From Chitinilyticum litopenaei DSM 21440 (GTDB lineage Bacteria; Pseudomonadota; Gammaproteobacteria; Burkholderiales; Chitinibacteraceae): a stretch of DNA of 50,147 nt. Made by a program: the position numbers and the translations under genes. The DNA lies in assembly GCF_000428145.1 (NCBI RefSeq), contig NZ_ATZJ01000032.1, positions 1 through 50,147 of the forward strand. Direction: 5' to 3'. Under the pieces are notes generated by a model. It did no database searches. It was not told the DNA's origin and saw only the letters and a list, made by a program, of their open reading frames with translations. Below, in pieces: positions 7,927 through 16,627 of this stretch (the first letter of the stretch is position 1; each line of letters starts with the position of its first letter).

Positions 7927-9282
7927 TTAAAAGTCAATCCAAGAGCCGTTGTTGCTACCACTGCTATTGGGAAGCTCTGGGTTGAAGTTGATGCCATTTT
8001 TATAGACGATAGTGAGTGCGCCAAATGCAGCATGATTCGTCGCATCTGCAGTGCCCGATGTTGCGTCACTTTTGTCGTTGCTTCCTGGTGTGTTGGTGCT
8101 TGCTGCACCAGTTGCGCTATCCCAAACGCCTTCAACGGCAAGCATCCCATCAACAATGTAAATAGCCCCATTCTGTAAAACATTGTTTGTATAGAAAAAA
8201 CCGCCAGACATGACATTAACGGAGCCGTTGACATTGCCCTGATGGATGTAAATGGCGTTGGCAGGCCCGTTAACGATATTGCAGCTATTCAGGTCACCGT
8301 TGATAACGATGATCGGGCTTTTTCCAGTGGCGACAGGGCGTACCGTTGGGAGGGCTGCGATGTTAAGGTTACCAGTGCAGCTATTGGCGACTTTATTGGC
8401 CAAGGCAACCACATCAGCTTTTACCGAGCCGCCAAAAAAACGCTGGAACATGTCAGTTTGCAGCGATGAGTCTGCGCTTGGCGGACAGCCTGGGGTGCCA
8501 GAGGCAAAGCCGCCGGGTTGGCCGGCACAGCGGTATTTATGATCAGCAGAAGCGATTTTGTTGAATGACTCGCCATATGTGACCGCGCATTCTGGCAAAT
8601 TTGTAAGTGCAGTGGCGGTTACATCCAGCGTCGCATTAGCATCAGCATATTTTCCAAGGGTAATCGCACTGCCGCCAGCCGAAAACTTGCCAGCAATTTT
8701 CATGCTGCGCCGCGCCACTGCCTTGGTTGTTGCATCTTTGCAGATGTCATGACCGGTTTGCGTGTTGCCGGCGCAGCCTTCTGCAGTGATGTGCAGATAG
8801 CTGCCGTCGATTCGTCCCTTGACGCGCCATGCCAACTTGGGGTCGATTGACGTAGAGGTCGGAACCTCTGCGGGCTTCGCAAGAAGAGTTACTGCACCCG
8901 TATAGTATTTACCGGCATCAAAACTGGTTTTGCTTGCCGAGTAGGTTCCCGTGAATTCATAAGGAAAGATGCTGGTGTTGGGGACGCAAGCAGCTGCGCC
9001 GCCAGATGGGGCCGCTTTGGCCAGAATGGTTCCCGCTGCTGCACCTCCATCCATGGCGACTATGTCCAGTTCTACTCTGCGAACGAAGTTGGTCAAGCCG
9101 GTTTCCGCCGCCTGTTGCGCCATGGCATGCTGGTAGGCGCTCACCGAATTGGCCTGAAAAGCCTGGCCGCTGCGATTGGCATAAATGACCGCAACGCTTG
9201 CGATCATGGCAATCATGAGAGTCACAGCCAAAGCGGCAATGCCTTGCTGGCGATGGAGAGAGTGCTGTCGTAGTGGCGACAT
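7927..9282 (-). CDS. pilX: PilX-family minor pilus protein
   Basis: 451 residues. The N-terminus (QQGIAALAVTLMIAMIASVAV) is the PilX type: a leader ending in QQG, no Glu at +5, then a long hydrophobic helix and an AAETGL segment. The remainder, about 380 residues, is much longer than in classical PilX (around 200). Near residues 330-400 it has repeated short beta-type strands (IIVINGDLNS, AIYIHQGNVNGSVNV, GAIYIVDGMLAVEG) suggesting a beta-helix-like surface domain. The start lies 16 bases after the pilW stop. PilX proteins prime pilus assembly and promote bacterial aggregation in Neisseria; the extra domain may supply the adhesive tip role here (inference). Confidence 0.75.
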   Translation of the reverse strand: MSPLRQHSLHRQQGIAALAVTLMIAMIASVAVIYANRSGQAFQANSVSAYQHAMAQQAAETGLTNFVRRVELDIVAMDGGAAAGTILAKAAPSGGAAACVPNTSIFPYEFTGTYSASKTSFDAGKYYTGAVTLLAKPAEVPTSTSIDPKLAWRVKGRIDGSYLHITAEGCAGNTQTGHDICKDATTKAVARRSMKIAGKFSAGGSAITLGKYADANATLDVTATALTNLPECAVTYGESFNKIASADHKYRCAGQPGGFASGTPGCPPSADSSLQTDMFQRFFGGSVKADVVALANKVANSCTGNLNIAALPTVRPVATGKSPIIVINGDLNSCNIVNGPANAIYIHQGNVNGSVNVMSGGFFYTNNVLQNGAIYIVDGMLAVEGVWDSATGAASTNTPGSNDKSDATSGTADATNHAAFGALTIVYKNGINFNPELPNSSGSNNGSWIDF

Positions 9283-9298
9283 GGTATTTGCTCGGTGC

Positions 9299-10057
9299 TT
9301 ATTGAATATAGGGGCGATTGCGCAACTCGATGGTGCGCTTGGCTATGCGGCATTTGCTGTCTATGTCATCCAGGTCTGCGGCATCCTGAGCCTGGCTGAT
9401 ATCATTGCAAAGGCGAATGTCGACGCTCTTGTCAATCGGGGACTTGGTATACAGTTCGGCCGATTCGGCGTACCAGCCGGAGCCATCGCGGGCAAAAGAC
9501 GACTTGACGTTAATTTTGAACGATGCAAGCCTGATGGTTTCAGCATTGTTTACTGGTGACCAGCGGGCTTTTTCTGCGATGGTGCTGTAATTACAATCAG
9601 CCACTGCAACATTCTCTGCAGCAGTTAGAAATTGCACCTGCCGCGTGGCTCTATCGAAACGAATACCGCGAATTTCTTCCTTGACCAGGCTACCATCGCC
9701 AGGTGGAAGGTCGGGTATGGGGGTGGTGAATATGTCTTCACCACTGGCATCGTAGCGGTCGTAACGGAAAATCACGCATTCACGATTAGTGGCATCGCTG
9801 CCTCCGAAGAGCCAGATTTTGCGAAACAGCGGGGCTTTCGGGTCTTCTGCGTTCTTGTTATATCCTGCACGCATCAGTTCATTGCTTAAGCTCCCGAGCA
9901 TGTTTTCAGAGCTGTTTTGCTGGTTGCCCAATTTGATACTGGATTTGCTAGCGTTGATATTGCTGAAGCCGATTGACGCGGCGGTAAGCAATAAAATTGA
10001 AGCAATGGCTGTGGCAACAAGGAGTTCGATAATGGTAAGGCCGCTTTGTTTTATCAT
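9299..10057 (-). CDS. pilW: PilW-family minor prepilin
   Basis: 252 residues from the ATG at 10057, four bases after the fimT-like stop; upstream in-frame starts would overlap that gene. Leader MIKQSG, then LTIIELLVATAIASILLLTA with Glu5. The body has the PilW pattern NMLGSLSNELMRAGY (about residues 45-60) and a late region with paired Cys (RLCNDI, DSKCRI). PilW, PilX, PilV and FimT/U together form the priming complex at the tip of type IV pili. No separate ribosome binding site is visible, so coupling to the upstream gene is likely. Confidence 0.85.
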   Translation of the reverse strand: MIKQSGLTIIELLVATAIASILLLTAASIGFSNINASKSSIKLGNQQNSSENMLGSLSNELMRAGYNKNAEDPKAPLFRKIWLFGGSDATNRECVIFRYDRYDASGEDIFTTPIPDLPPGDGSLVKEEIRGIRFDRATRQVQFLTAAENVAVADCNYSTIAEKARWSPVNNAETIRLASFKINVKSSFARDGSGWYAESAELYTKSPIDKSVDIRLCNDISQAQDAADLDDIDSKCRIAKRTIELRNRPYIQ

Positions 10058-10061
10058 GGCG

Positions 10062-10643
10062 TTAGCATTGCTTGAAGTCGGAGAAAATGGGTTTACCTGT
10101 GGGGGTGCACAGCAGAGTATGGCCAGTCTGTGATAGTTTGACAACGAGTTGATATTTTCCGTCTTTTGTTTGGAGTGTTGCCTGCTGGTCGCCGGAGCCA
10201 CCCAGTGGTTTGAAGAACGTATCGATTGGATTGAAGAACGGATTGCTGGTGTCAGATGTGCCCGTTGAAGTTATCCCTGTGTCTAGGCTAAGCAATTCAG
10301 TGTTGGAATGATTTTGGGAGTATGCAATCTTCAGGTCGCATGGCTGGTTAGGTTTTTTTGCATCCAGATCACTGCTTGTTTCGCGGCATGCTGGATCGCT
10401 ACTAGCCAATATGAACCAACTTGTGGCGTCTGTGCGGGTGGCAATTAAGAAAATACGCTTTTGCTGGCGCTGAGATTCGTTTTTTGCGGTTTGAATTACT
10501 GTTGCAAATTCTGTTGCTGCGCCAGCTAGTTGAGTTCTGCGCAGCCATTCGGTGAAGTTGGGGATTGCAATAGCTAAAACAATTCCAAGTATTGTAACGA
10601 CGATCATTAGCTCGATTAGTGTGAAACCCTCAGTTCTTTTCAT
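10062..10643 (-). CDS. fimT: FimT/FimU (GspH-like) minor prepilin
   Basis: 193 residues. Leader MKRTEG, then FTLIELMIVVTILGIVLAIA with Glu5, followed by IPNFTEWLRRTQLAGAATEF, the usual GspH/FimT helix. The C-terminal domain contains Cys pairs (DPACRET...QPCDLK; LLCTP...FKQC). It lies 15 bases downstream of the pilE-like gene and four bases before pilW. Some FimT homologues bind DNA during natural transformation; I cannot say whether this one does. Confidence 0.85.
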   Translation of the reverse strand: MKRTEGFTLIELMIVVTILGIVLAIAIPNFTEWLRRTQLAGAATEFATVIQTAKNESQRQQKRIFLIATRTDATSWFILASSDPACRETSSDLDAKKPNQPCDLKIAYSQNHSNTELLSLDTGITSTGTSDTSNPFFNPIDTFFKPLGGSGDQQATLQTKDGKYQLVVKLSQTGHTLLCTPTGKPIFSDFKQC

Positions 10644-10658
10644 AAATTGAATCTACCT

Positions 10659-11120
10659 TTACCAGCATTTACCAACTGAGGCGCCGCCGCCTGATTTTGT
10701 CGAGCTGCGGGCTGCGTTGCCATTGGTTACGGTGAGGACAAGAGCGCCACAATCGGTGTCGCCCGATTGTTTTCCACGTGCTGTGGCGGTCACGATATAA
10801 CCTGTGCCACTGTTGCCACTTAGGGTCATGCAGTAGTAATTTTCGTCGCTGAGAATCCCTGTTGCAGCACCTACAGTACAAGTACCTCCTCCAGCAATCG
10901 AGAGATCGGTGAAGCTGCTCGTGTAGCTAGTGTTATTTGCCCGCCACCGCTCTTGGGCTTGCTGTACTGCCGAGACGGCCGCTTGCGCATCGGTGCGGCG
11001 GCTTTTCTTCAGATACTCACTAAACGCCGGGATGGCGATGGCAGCGAGGATGCCGATGATGGCGACCACGATCATCAGCTCGATCAGGGTAAAACCGCGG
11101 GAGTGGCTGAGTGTTTTCAT
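10659..11120 (-). CDS. pilE: Type IV pilin, PilE/PilA-like
   Basis: 153 residues from the ATG at 11120; the longer frame to 11270 has no leader-like start. Leader MKTLSHSRG, then FTLIELMIVVAIIGILAAIA with Glu5, continuing IPAFSEYLKKSRRTDAQAAV, the canonical alpha-1 spine. The C-terminal D-region loop is bounded by Cys (DCGAL...GKCW). It is the first gene of the operon. It could be the major pilin or a PilE-type minor subunit; the position with pilW/X favours a minor subunit. No clear ribosome binding site. Confidence 0.85.
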   Translation of the reverse strand: MKTLSHSRGFTLIELMIVVAIIGILAAIAIPAFSEYLKKSRRTDAQAAVSAVQQAQERWRANNTSYTSSFTDLSIAGGGTCTVGAATGILSDENYYCMTLSGNSGTGYIVTATARGKQSGDTDCGALVLTVTNGNAARSSTKSGGGASVGKCW

Positions 11121-11426
11121 GTATTGTCTTGTGTGCTTAATTTTGCAGTAAGAGGATTCTAGGAGCCTGTAGGACAGCAGGCAATAGCTGGTCTCATCCT
11201 TGTTGGTCAAAAAAGACCAGCGCTGACAGGCGGTGTTTTTTGGGGTCTGAGTGGTGTGCAGGGTGGACATGGTGCTGCTCCTGAAATTGATACATGCAGA
11301 CGGCGGACGCGGGGGTGTGGCTTTGTGGCTTGCGTCGGGTTTAACTCATGGCGGCGTGGGCAAGCCCTTGATCGGCGGCTATAATCGTCGGCCATTCTGT
11401 CATCTTAGTCGATTCCTCATCCAGCC
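11121..11426. other. Divergent intergenic region between the pilin operon and proS
   Basis: About 306 bases. It contains the likely proS promoter (11357-11385) and, nearer the pilin side, a small palindrome TGGTC-AAAAAA-GACCA (11204-11219). I see no convincing promoter for the pilin operon and no gene. Confidence 0.6.
11357..11385 (+). promoter_or_regulatory. Probable sigma-70 promoter of proS
   Basis: -10 box TATAAT at 11380-11385 (perfect). A weak -35 box TGGGCA at 11357-11362 is 17 bases upstream. Transcription would start near 11392, about 35 bases before the proS ATG. Confidence 0.6.
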
Positions 11427-13139
11427 ATGCGTACCAGCCAGCTCTACCTCTCCACCCTGAAAGAAGCGCCCTCCGAGGCCGAACTCCTGTCGCACAAACT
11501 GATGCTGCGTGCCGGGCTGATCAAGAAGCTGGGCTCGGGTTTGTATACCTGGATGCCGCTGGGCCTGCGTGTGCTGCGCAAGGTCGAGGCGGTGGTGCGC
11601 GAGGAAATGAACAAGGCCGGTGCGCAGGAGCTGCTGATGCCGGCGGTGCAGCCGGCCGAGCTGTGGCAGGAAACCGGCCGCTGGGCGGTATTCGGCCCGC
11701 AGATGCTGAAGATCAAGGACCGTCACGAGCGCGATTTCTGCTTCGGCCCGACGCACGAGGAAGTCATCACCGATATCGCGCGCAGCGAATTGCGCAGCTA
11801 CAAGCAGTTGCCGGTGAATTTCTACCAGATCCAGACCAAATTCCGCGACGAGATCCGCCCGCGTTTCGGCGTGATGCGCGCGCGTGAATTCGTGATGAAG
11901 GACGCGTATTCCTTCCACGCGAATTTCGAGTCGCTGCAGGCCACGTATGACGTGATGTACAAGACGTACTCCAGCGTGTTTACGCGTCTGGGCCTGAAAT
12001 TCCGTGCCGTCGCGGCCGATACCGGTGCGATTGGCGGCTCCGGTTCGCACGAGTTCCATGTGCTGGCCGATGCCGGCGAAGACCTGCTCGCTTACTGCCC
12101 GGATTCCGAATACGCCGCCAACGTCGAGCTGGCCGAGGCATTGGCGCCAGCCACTCCGCGTGCGGCAGCAACGGAGGCCATGCGTGATGTTGATACGCCG
12201 AAGCAGACACTGTGCGAAGACGTCGCCAGGCTGCTGGGCGTGGGTATCAAAAAAACAGTGAAGGCTTGCGCGCTGATGACCGTGGACGGGCAGTTCGTGC
12301 TGGCGCTCTTGCGGGGCGACCACAACCTGAACGAAGTGAAGGTCAGCAAGCTCGATGGTCTGGGCGACTTCCGCTTTGCCACGGATGAAGAAATCCGCGC
12401 GCACCTCAACTGCCCGCCGGGGTTCATCGGCCCGGTCGGCGTAGCCGCGAATGTGAAGGTGATTGCTGATCGTACCGTGGCCGCGATGAGCGATTTTGTC
12501 TGCGGTGCCAACAAGCCGAAATTCCACCTGGCTGGGGTAAACTTTGGCCGCGACCTGCCGGAGCCGGCCGTGGTGGCCGACATCCGCAACGTGGTGGCCG
12601 GCGATCCGTCGCCGGATGGCAAGGGCACGCTGGAATTGTGTCGAGGGATTGAAGTTGGTCACATCTTCCAGCTGCGCAGCAAGTATTCCGAAGCGATGAA
12701 CTGCGTGTTCGTCAATGAAAACAACCAGCAGCAGGTCATGGAAATGGGCTGCTACGGCATTGGCGTGTCGCGTATTGTCGGCGCGGCCATCGAGCAGAAT
12801 TACGACGAGCGCGGCATCATCTGGACCAAGGGCATTGCGCCCTTTGCCGTGGCCATCGTGGGCGTCGGCTATCACAAGAGCGAGGCCGTCAAGGCCGCCG
12901 CCGATCAGCTGTATGCCGAATTGCAGGCGGCCGGTATCGATGTCCTGCTGGATGATCGTAATGAGCGTCCCGGCGTGATGTTCGCCGACATGGAGCTGAT
13001 CGGCATTCCGCATCGCGTTACCATCGGCGACAAGGGGCTGGCCGATGGCGTGGTCGAGTATGTCGCACGCGTCGGCGGCGATGTGCAGAAGATTGCCCTG
13101 ACAGAAGTGGCCGCATTTGTGAAGACCGTCGTGGCATAA
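11427..13139 (+). CDS. proS: Prolyl-tRNA synthetase
   Basis: 570 residues, normal for the bacterial-type ProRS with an inserted editing domain. It charges tRNA-Pro with proline in the cytosol. Motif 1 region near residues 45-70, motif 2 near 130-150 (FYQIQTKFRDEIRPRFGVMRAREFVMKD), the YbaK-like editing insertion about 220-400, class II motif 3 around 440-460 (CYGIGVSRIVGAAIEQ) and a C-terminal anticodon-binding domain (DVLLDDRNERPGVMFADMELIGIP). The start MRTSQLYLSTLKEAPSEAEL is the conserved N-terminus of the family. Single gene with its own promoter. Confidence 0.97.
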   Translation: MRTSQLYLSTLKEAPSEAELLSHKLMLRAGLIKKLGSGLYTWMPLGLRVLRKVEAVVREEMNKAGAQELLMPAVQPAELWQETGRWAVFGPQMLKIKDRHERDFCFGPTHEEVITDIARSELRSYKQLPVNFYQIQTKFRDEIRPRFGVMRAREFVMKDAYSFHANFESLQATYDVMYKTYSSVFTRLGLKFRAVAADTGAIGGSGSHEFHVLADAGEDLLAYCPDSEYAANVELAEALAPATPRAAATEAMRDVDTPKQTLCEDVARLLGVGIKKTVKACALMTVDGQFVLALLRGDHNLNEVKVSKLDGLGDFRFATDEEIRAHLNCPPGFIGPVGVAANVKVIADRTVAAMSDFVCGANKPKFHLAGVNFGRDLPEPAVVADIRNVVAGDPSPDGKGTLELCRGIEVGHIFQLRSKYSEAMNCVFVNENNQQQVMEMGCYGIGVSRIVGAAIEQNYDERGIIWTKGIAPFAVAIVGVGYHKSEAVKAAADQLYAELQAAGIDVLLDDRNERPGVMFADMELIGIPHRVTIGDKGLADGVVEYVARVGGDVQKIALTEVAAFVKTVVA

Positions 13140-13170
13140 GCGCTGGATGGGCAGGGGCTTCCAGCGATCC

Positions 13171-13257
13171 TGCCCGTCCTGGATGACACACTGGGCCGAA
13201 ATCCAGAAGAGGCAAGGGAGTGTTTGCAGTCTGCATGCCGGCCTGTGCCCGCATGAC
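13171..13257. repeat. Degenerate copy of the MITE-like repeat family (family M, copy D)
   Basis: Shares AATCCAGA, GTTTGCAGTCTG-ATGCCGGCC and GCATGAC in the same order as the element at 41867-42018 read in reverse. No terminal repeats remain. It lies between proS and the lytic transglycosylase gene. Confidence 0.5.
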
Positions 13258-13312
13258 AAACTGGATGCGAACGCTTCCCTTGTGCCGGGTATATCGTTGT
13301 GGGTTAGATGAA

Positions 13313-13951
13313 ATGAAGGCCGTAGCTCGATACCTGTTGGTATTTGCCTGTGCGCTGGCGGTGTCGCCGCTGGTGCAGGCTGGCGCGCAGCGCGAGGAAA
13401 CGCTGGCCGACAATGTGCGCACCGCGCTGCAGCGCTCGATTGCCGACCGCATGGAGCCGAAGCTGGTTTTCGACAATCCGGCGCTGGCCGAGCAGTGGGT
13501 GGCGGAAATGACCGTGCGTCTGGGGCGGCTGCCGCGCTTCAAGGACGATACCGACGGCTTCGTGCGGCGCCGGCTGCTTACCGCCATTCATTACGAGGCC
13601 ACGCGTGCCGGTCTTGATCCGCAGCTGGTGCTGGGGCTTATCCATGTCGAGAGCGGCTTCAACCGTTATGCCATCAGCGTGGTGGGCGCGCGCGGACTGA
13701 TGCAGGTGATGCCCTTCTGGCAGCGCAGCATCGGCAGCCCCGAACAGAACCTGTTCGATGTGAACACCAATCTGCGCTATGGCTGCACCATCCTGCGGCA
13801 TTATCTGGATATCGAAAAGGGTGACCTGTTCCGGGCGCTGGGCCGCTATAACGGCAGCCTGGGCAAGGCCGAGTATCCCAATCTTGTCTATGCGGCCTGG
13901 AAGCGCCATTTCGACTGGTCGCCGCCGCCCGGCAATCTGGCGCAGCGCTGA
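13313..13951 (+). CDS. Lytic transglycosylase with SLT domain
   Basis: 212 residues from the ATG at 13313, giving a signal peptide (YLLVFACALAVSPLVQAGA). The upstream in-frame part lies in repeat sequence and is rejected. The SLT (goose-lysozyme-like) domain occupies about residues 90-190: IHVESGFN carries the catalytic Glu, followed by GARGLMQVMPFW, LFDVNTNLRYGCTILRHYL and ALGRYNGSLG, all family hallmarks. It cleaves peptidoglycan glycan strands in the periplasm, forming 1,6-anhydro-muramic ends. No lipobox Cys, so it should be soluble or loosely attached. Confidence 0.9.
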   Translation: MKAVARYLLVFACALAVSPLVQAGAQREETLADNVRTALQRSIADRMEPKLVFDNPALAEQWVAEMTVRLGRLPRFKDDTDGFVRRRLLTAIHYEATRAGLDPQLVLGLIHVESGFNRYAISVVGARGLMQVMPFWQRSIGSPEQNLFDVNTNLRYGCTILRHYLDIEKGDLFRALGRYNGSLGKAEYPNLVYAAWKRHFDWSPPPGNLAQR

Positions 13952-13952
13952 T

Positions 13953-13988
13953 AAAAAAGCCCTTGGGTATCAAGCTCAAGGGCTTTTT
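13953..13988. terminator. Bidirectional rho-independent terminator
   Basis: AAAAAGCCCTTG pairs with CAAGGGCTTTTT around an 11-base loop. It directly follows the lytic transglycosylase stop and faces the end of the Crp/Fnr-type gene. Confidence 0.9.
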
Positions 13989-14019
13989 CTTGATGGCTTG
14001 CAGGGCGATACGGCGCTAC

Positions 14020-14688
14020 CTATCCCAGCTCTGCGCCCTGACGAATGCGAATGTGGCCACTGCTCATTTGCATCTTGTCCTGTTCGATCCAGGCGTTGAT
14101 CTGCTTGTTCACGCTTTCGCGACTGGCGCCGACCAGATTGGCGAGCTCCTGCTGGGTGAACTTGAGATCGATGGCAATCCAGCCATCCGCTGCGCTGCCA
14201 CTGTGTTCGGCCAGCGTGCGCAGGCATTTGCCGAGCCGTTGCGGCAGCGGCAGGAACAGCGTGTCCTGCACCAGTTCGTCGGCGGTGCGCAGGCGCTGAC
14301 ACAGTGCAGCAATCACCTGGCGCATGACCATGGGGTGATTTTCCAGATAATCGAGCACCACCTCGCGGCGGAGTACCAGCAGTTCACAGGGTTCCAGGGT
14401 TTCGATGCTGGCCGTGCGCGGGCCGCCATCGAGCATGGCGACCTCGCCGAATACATCGCCAGCCTCCAGCAGGCTCAGTGTGATTTCGCGGCCATCGTCG
14501 TGGCGGCGCAAGACGCGCAGGCGGCCACGCACCAGTGCGTACATTTCGTGGCCGATGCTGTCCTGTTCGAGAATCGTCTGGCGGGCGCCGATCTGGCGCG
14601 GTTCGGCATGGCTGGCAAGGCGCGACAGTTCGTCGCTGCTCAGGTCGCAGAAGAGCGCGCTGCCGGAAAGGAGTCGTGCTTTATCCAT
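14020..14688 (-). CDS. Crp/Fnr family transcriptional regulator
   Basis: 222 residues from the ATG at 14688, the first Met that precedes the conserved cyclic-nucleotide-binding fold. The sensor domain (about 10-125) shows GDVFGEVAMLDGGPRTASIE, close to the cAMP-binding signature of Crp-type proteins. A dimerisation helix follows, and then a winged HTH at about 160-215 with FTQQELANLVGASRESVNKQINAW. No Cys cluster of the Fnr type is present, so an iron-sulfur oxygen sensor is unlikely. Ligand and regulon are unknown. It lies 118 bases downstream of xthA on the same strand. Confidence 0.9.
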   Translation of the reverse strand: MDKARLLSGSALFCDLSSDELSRLASHAEPRQIGARQTILEQDSIGHEMYALVRGRLRVLRRHDDGREITLSLLEAGDVFGEVAMLDGGPRTASIETLEPCELLVLRREVVLDYLENHPMVMRQVIAALCQRLRTADELVQDTLFLPLPQRLGKCLRTLAEHSGSAADGWIAIDLKFTQQELANLVGASRESVNKQINAWIEQDKMQMSSGHIRIRQGAELG

Positions 14689-14805
14689 GGCGGGGTGGAA
14701 AAGGGCTGGTGGCAAGCGGGCATTGTGCCCCAGCCCCCCGGTGATGGAAAGGCATTCCGCTGGCATGCCGGCCGAGGCGTCCCGCAGGACGCAGCGCACC
14801 GCCCG

Positions 14806-15567
14806 TCAGGCGAAGGTGGCCACCACCGGCGTGTGATCGGATGGCCGCTCGTGCCGGCGCGGTTCGACATCGATCACGCAGGCGGTGCAGCGCTCGGCCA
14901 GCGCCGGTGTTGCGAGGATGTGGTCAATGCGCAGACCGGCGTTTTTCTTGAAGGAAAATCCCCGGTAGTCCCACCAGCTGAAGGCCTTTTCCGGCTGTTC
15001 GAAGCGCCGGAAGACATCGCAGAAGCCCAGCTCGATCAGGCGCTGGAAGGCCGCACGCTCTGGCGGTGACACCAGTAGCGGATCGGTCCACTTCGCGTGC
15101 ACGTCGCGGTCTTCCGGAGCGATGTTGTAGTCGCCCAGCAGGGCCAGTTGCGGGAAGCGCTCCCGTTCCTGCGCCAGCCAGTTGCCCAGCGCATCCAGCC
15201 AGGCGAGCTTGTACTGGTATTTGTCCGAATCCAGCGCCTGTCCGTTCGGAATATAGGCGCAGACGAGCCGCACGCCATCCAGCGTGGCGCTGAGCACGCG
15301 TTTTTGCTCATCGGCAAAGCCGGGAATATTGATGATGACCTCGTCCAGCGCGCCACGCGCGATGATGGCCACACCGTTGTAGGTTTTCTGGCCGGCGAAG
15401 GCGACCTGGTAACCGGCCGCCTCGATCTCGGCCTGCGGAAACACCGGGTCGTCCATCTTGGTTTCCTGCAGGCACAAGGCGCTGATGCCCGGATTGGCGG
15501 CCAGCCAGTCCAGCACTTGCGGCAGGCGGATTTTCAGGGAGTTGACATTCCAGGTGGCGAGTTGCAT
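14806..15567 (-). CDS. xthA: Exodeoxyribonuclease III
   Basis: 253 residues from the ATG at 15567, which has AAGGAAG upstream. Endonuclease/exonuclease/phosphatase fold. Key motifs: ATWNVNSLKIRLPQVLDW at the N-terminus, LQETK with the metal-binding Glu, LLGDYNIAPEDRDVH with catalytic Asp and Asn, LRIDHILAT, and SDHTPV with the catalytic His near the C-terminus. It cuts at abasic sites and degrades the 3' end of duplex DNA in base-excision repair. Confidence 0.95.
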   Translation of the reverse strand: MQLATWNVNSLKIRLPQVLDWLAANPGISALCLQETKMDDPVFPQAEIEAAGYQVAFAGQKTYNGVAIIARGALDEVIINIPGFADEQKRVLSATLDGVRLVCAYIPNGQALDSDKYQYKLAWLDALGNWLAQERERFPQLALLGDYNIAPEDRDVHAKWTDPLLVSPPERAAFQRLIELGFCDVFRRFEQPEKAFSWWDYRGFSFKKNAGLRIDHILATPALAERCTACVIDVEPRRHERPSDHTPVVATFA

Positions 15568-15623
15568 CCGGCTTCCTTGCGTGCATGCGGGCAAAGGCCG
15601 GATTGTACGGAATGCGCGCTGGT

Positions 15624-16088
15624 CTAGCGATAGCCGGCGGAACTCAGGGCCGCGCTCCAGATCAGCGGGTCCCAGTTCTGCACGACGTTACCACCGATTT
15701 GCAGCACTGGTGGCCGGCTTTGCATGCTGCCGGTGACGGCAAAGAATTCGATGGTCAGTTTTTCGGAGCTGGTGATGTTCTTCACGTCGTAAATCACCTT
15801 GCGCCGATCCAGAAGCGCCAGCGCTTCTTCGCAGGGCTGGCCGCAGCCTGGAGCGATCCATAGCGTGACCTTGCCGGTGGTGCTGGGGGCGCTGGCGTTT
15901 TGCGGCCGGCTCGCCGTTTCGACGATGTTGTCGCGAATCTTGCGCTGGCGCACGGTGTCGACCGGCGGTGGCTTGTCGGTGTAATGCACCTGGCCGTTGG
16001 CGTCGCGCCACTGATAAACCGCGGCGGTGGCTGGCAGGGGCAGGCAGGCGATGGCGAGCAGTGCGGCGGGCAGGAAAGGCTGGCGCAT
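15624..16088 (-). CDS. Secreted DUF4124 / glutaredoxin-like protein
   Basis: 154 residues with a signal peptide (LPAALLAIACLPLPATA). Residues 23-50 are a DUF4124 segment (VYQWRDANGQVHYTDKPPP). The C-terminal half resembles a glutaredoxin fold: KVTLWIAPGCGQPCEEALALL followed by RKVIYDVKNI and PPVLQIGG. The redox motif is C-G-Q-P-C, i.e. CX3C rather than the CX2C of true glutaredoxins. Location would be the periplasm. Function unproven; a thiol-disulfide role is plausible. Confidence 0.75.
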   Translation of the reverse strand: MRQPFLPAALLAIACLPLPATAAVYQWRDANGQVHYTDKPPPVDTVRQRKIRDNIVETASRPQNASAPSTTGKVTLWIAPGCGQPCEEALALLDRRKVIYDVKNITSSEKLTIEFFAVTGSMQSRPPVLQIGGNVVQNWDPLIWSAALSSAGYR

Positions 16089-16180
16089 GGCGGGCTTGAG
16101 GCTGTGAGATCAATTCTTAATCTACAGCGCCGGCCCATTTCTGCAAGATGGCTGCGATGACGTAAAAATTGCTGGTTTTG

Positions 16181-16627
16181 TCAGTTTTTGCCGTGCGCGA
16201 TCGTGGTGCGCACCACCACAAGGCGCTCATCAATGCTGAGCCACAGCTGCCAGTCGTCGCGCGCGGCCGTGCACAGCGGCAGGGCGGTACGCGCAGACCA
16301 TTGCTGGCCGTCGCTTGCCAGCAGGCGATAGCGGTTTGGTCCCATGTCCATGCCCTCCATACGCCAGGAGGCGCTCACCGTCCGCGCCGTGCCGCGCAAC
16401 CGCAACTCGAAGGGCTGGCCAGGCTGTGGCTGCTCAGCCGTTTTCAGATGAAAGGCGCGGCCGGCCAGCTCGAAGGTGCAGCCAGCCTGCAACTGCGGGC
16501 AGTCGAGGCTGTGGGCGATGGCGCCCTGCGGTTCGGCCAGCTGGCGCAGGCGGTCGGCGTTCAGCCATGCCACACCCAGCAGGATGCAGGCAGCGATAAA
16601 GAGAAGGGCTGGCAGCGGCCGTGGCAT
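16181..16627 (-). CDS. Hypothetical membrane-anchored protein
   Basis: 148 residues. The ATG at 16627 overlaps the stop of the Nudix-ThiE gene by one base (TGATG), so the two are probably coupled. One N-terminal hydrophobic helix (LPALLFIAACILLGVAWL) then a periplasmic domain with three Cys (LDCPQLQAGCTFEL and PLCTAA) and strands such as WRMEGMDMGPNRYRLL. I do not recognise the family with certainty; the topology and the MDMGPNRY segment suggest a small periplasmic beta-sandwich. Confidence 0.7.
   Translation of the reverse strand: MPRPLPALLFIAACILLGVAWLNADRLRQLAEPQGAIAHSLDCPQLQAGCTFELAGRAFHLKTAEQPQPGQPFELRLRGTARTVSASWRMEGMDMGPNRYRLLASDGQQWSARTALPLCTAARDDWQLWLSIDERLVVVRTTIAHGKN

Noticed and set aside
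11204..11219. Palindrome TGGTC-A6-GACCA upstream of pilE-like gene
   Set aside because: Could be an operator, but there is no second site or known match; noted only in the region entry.
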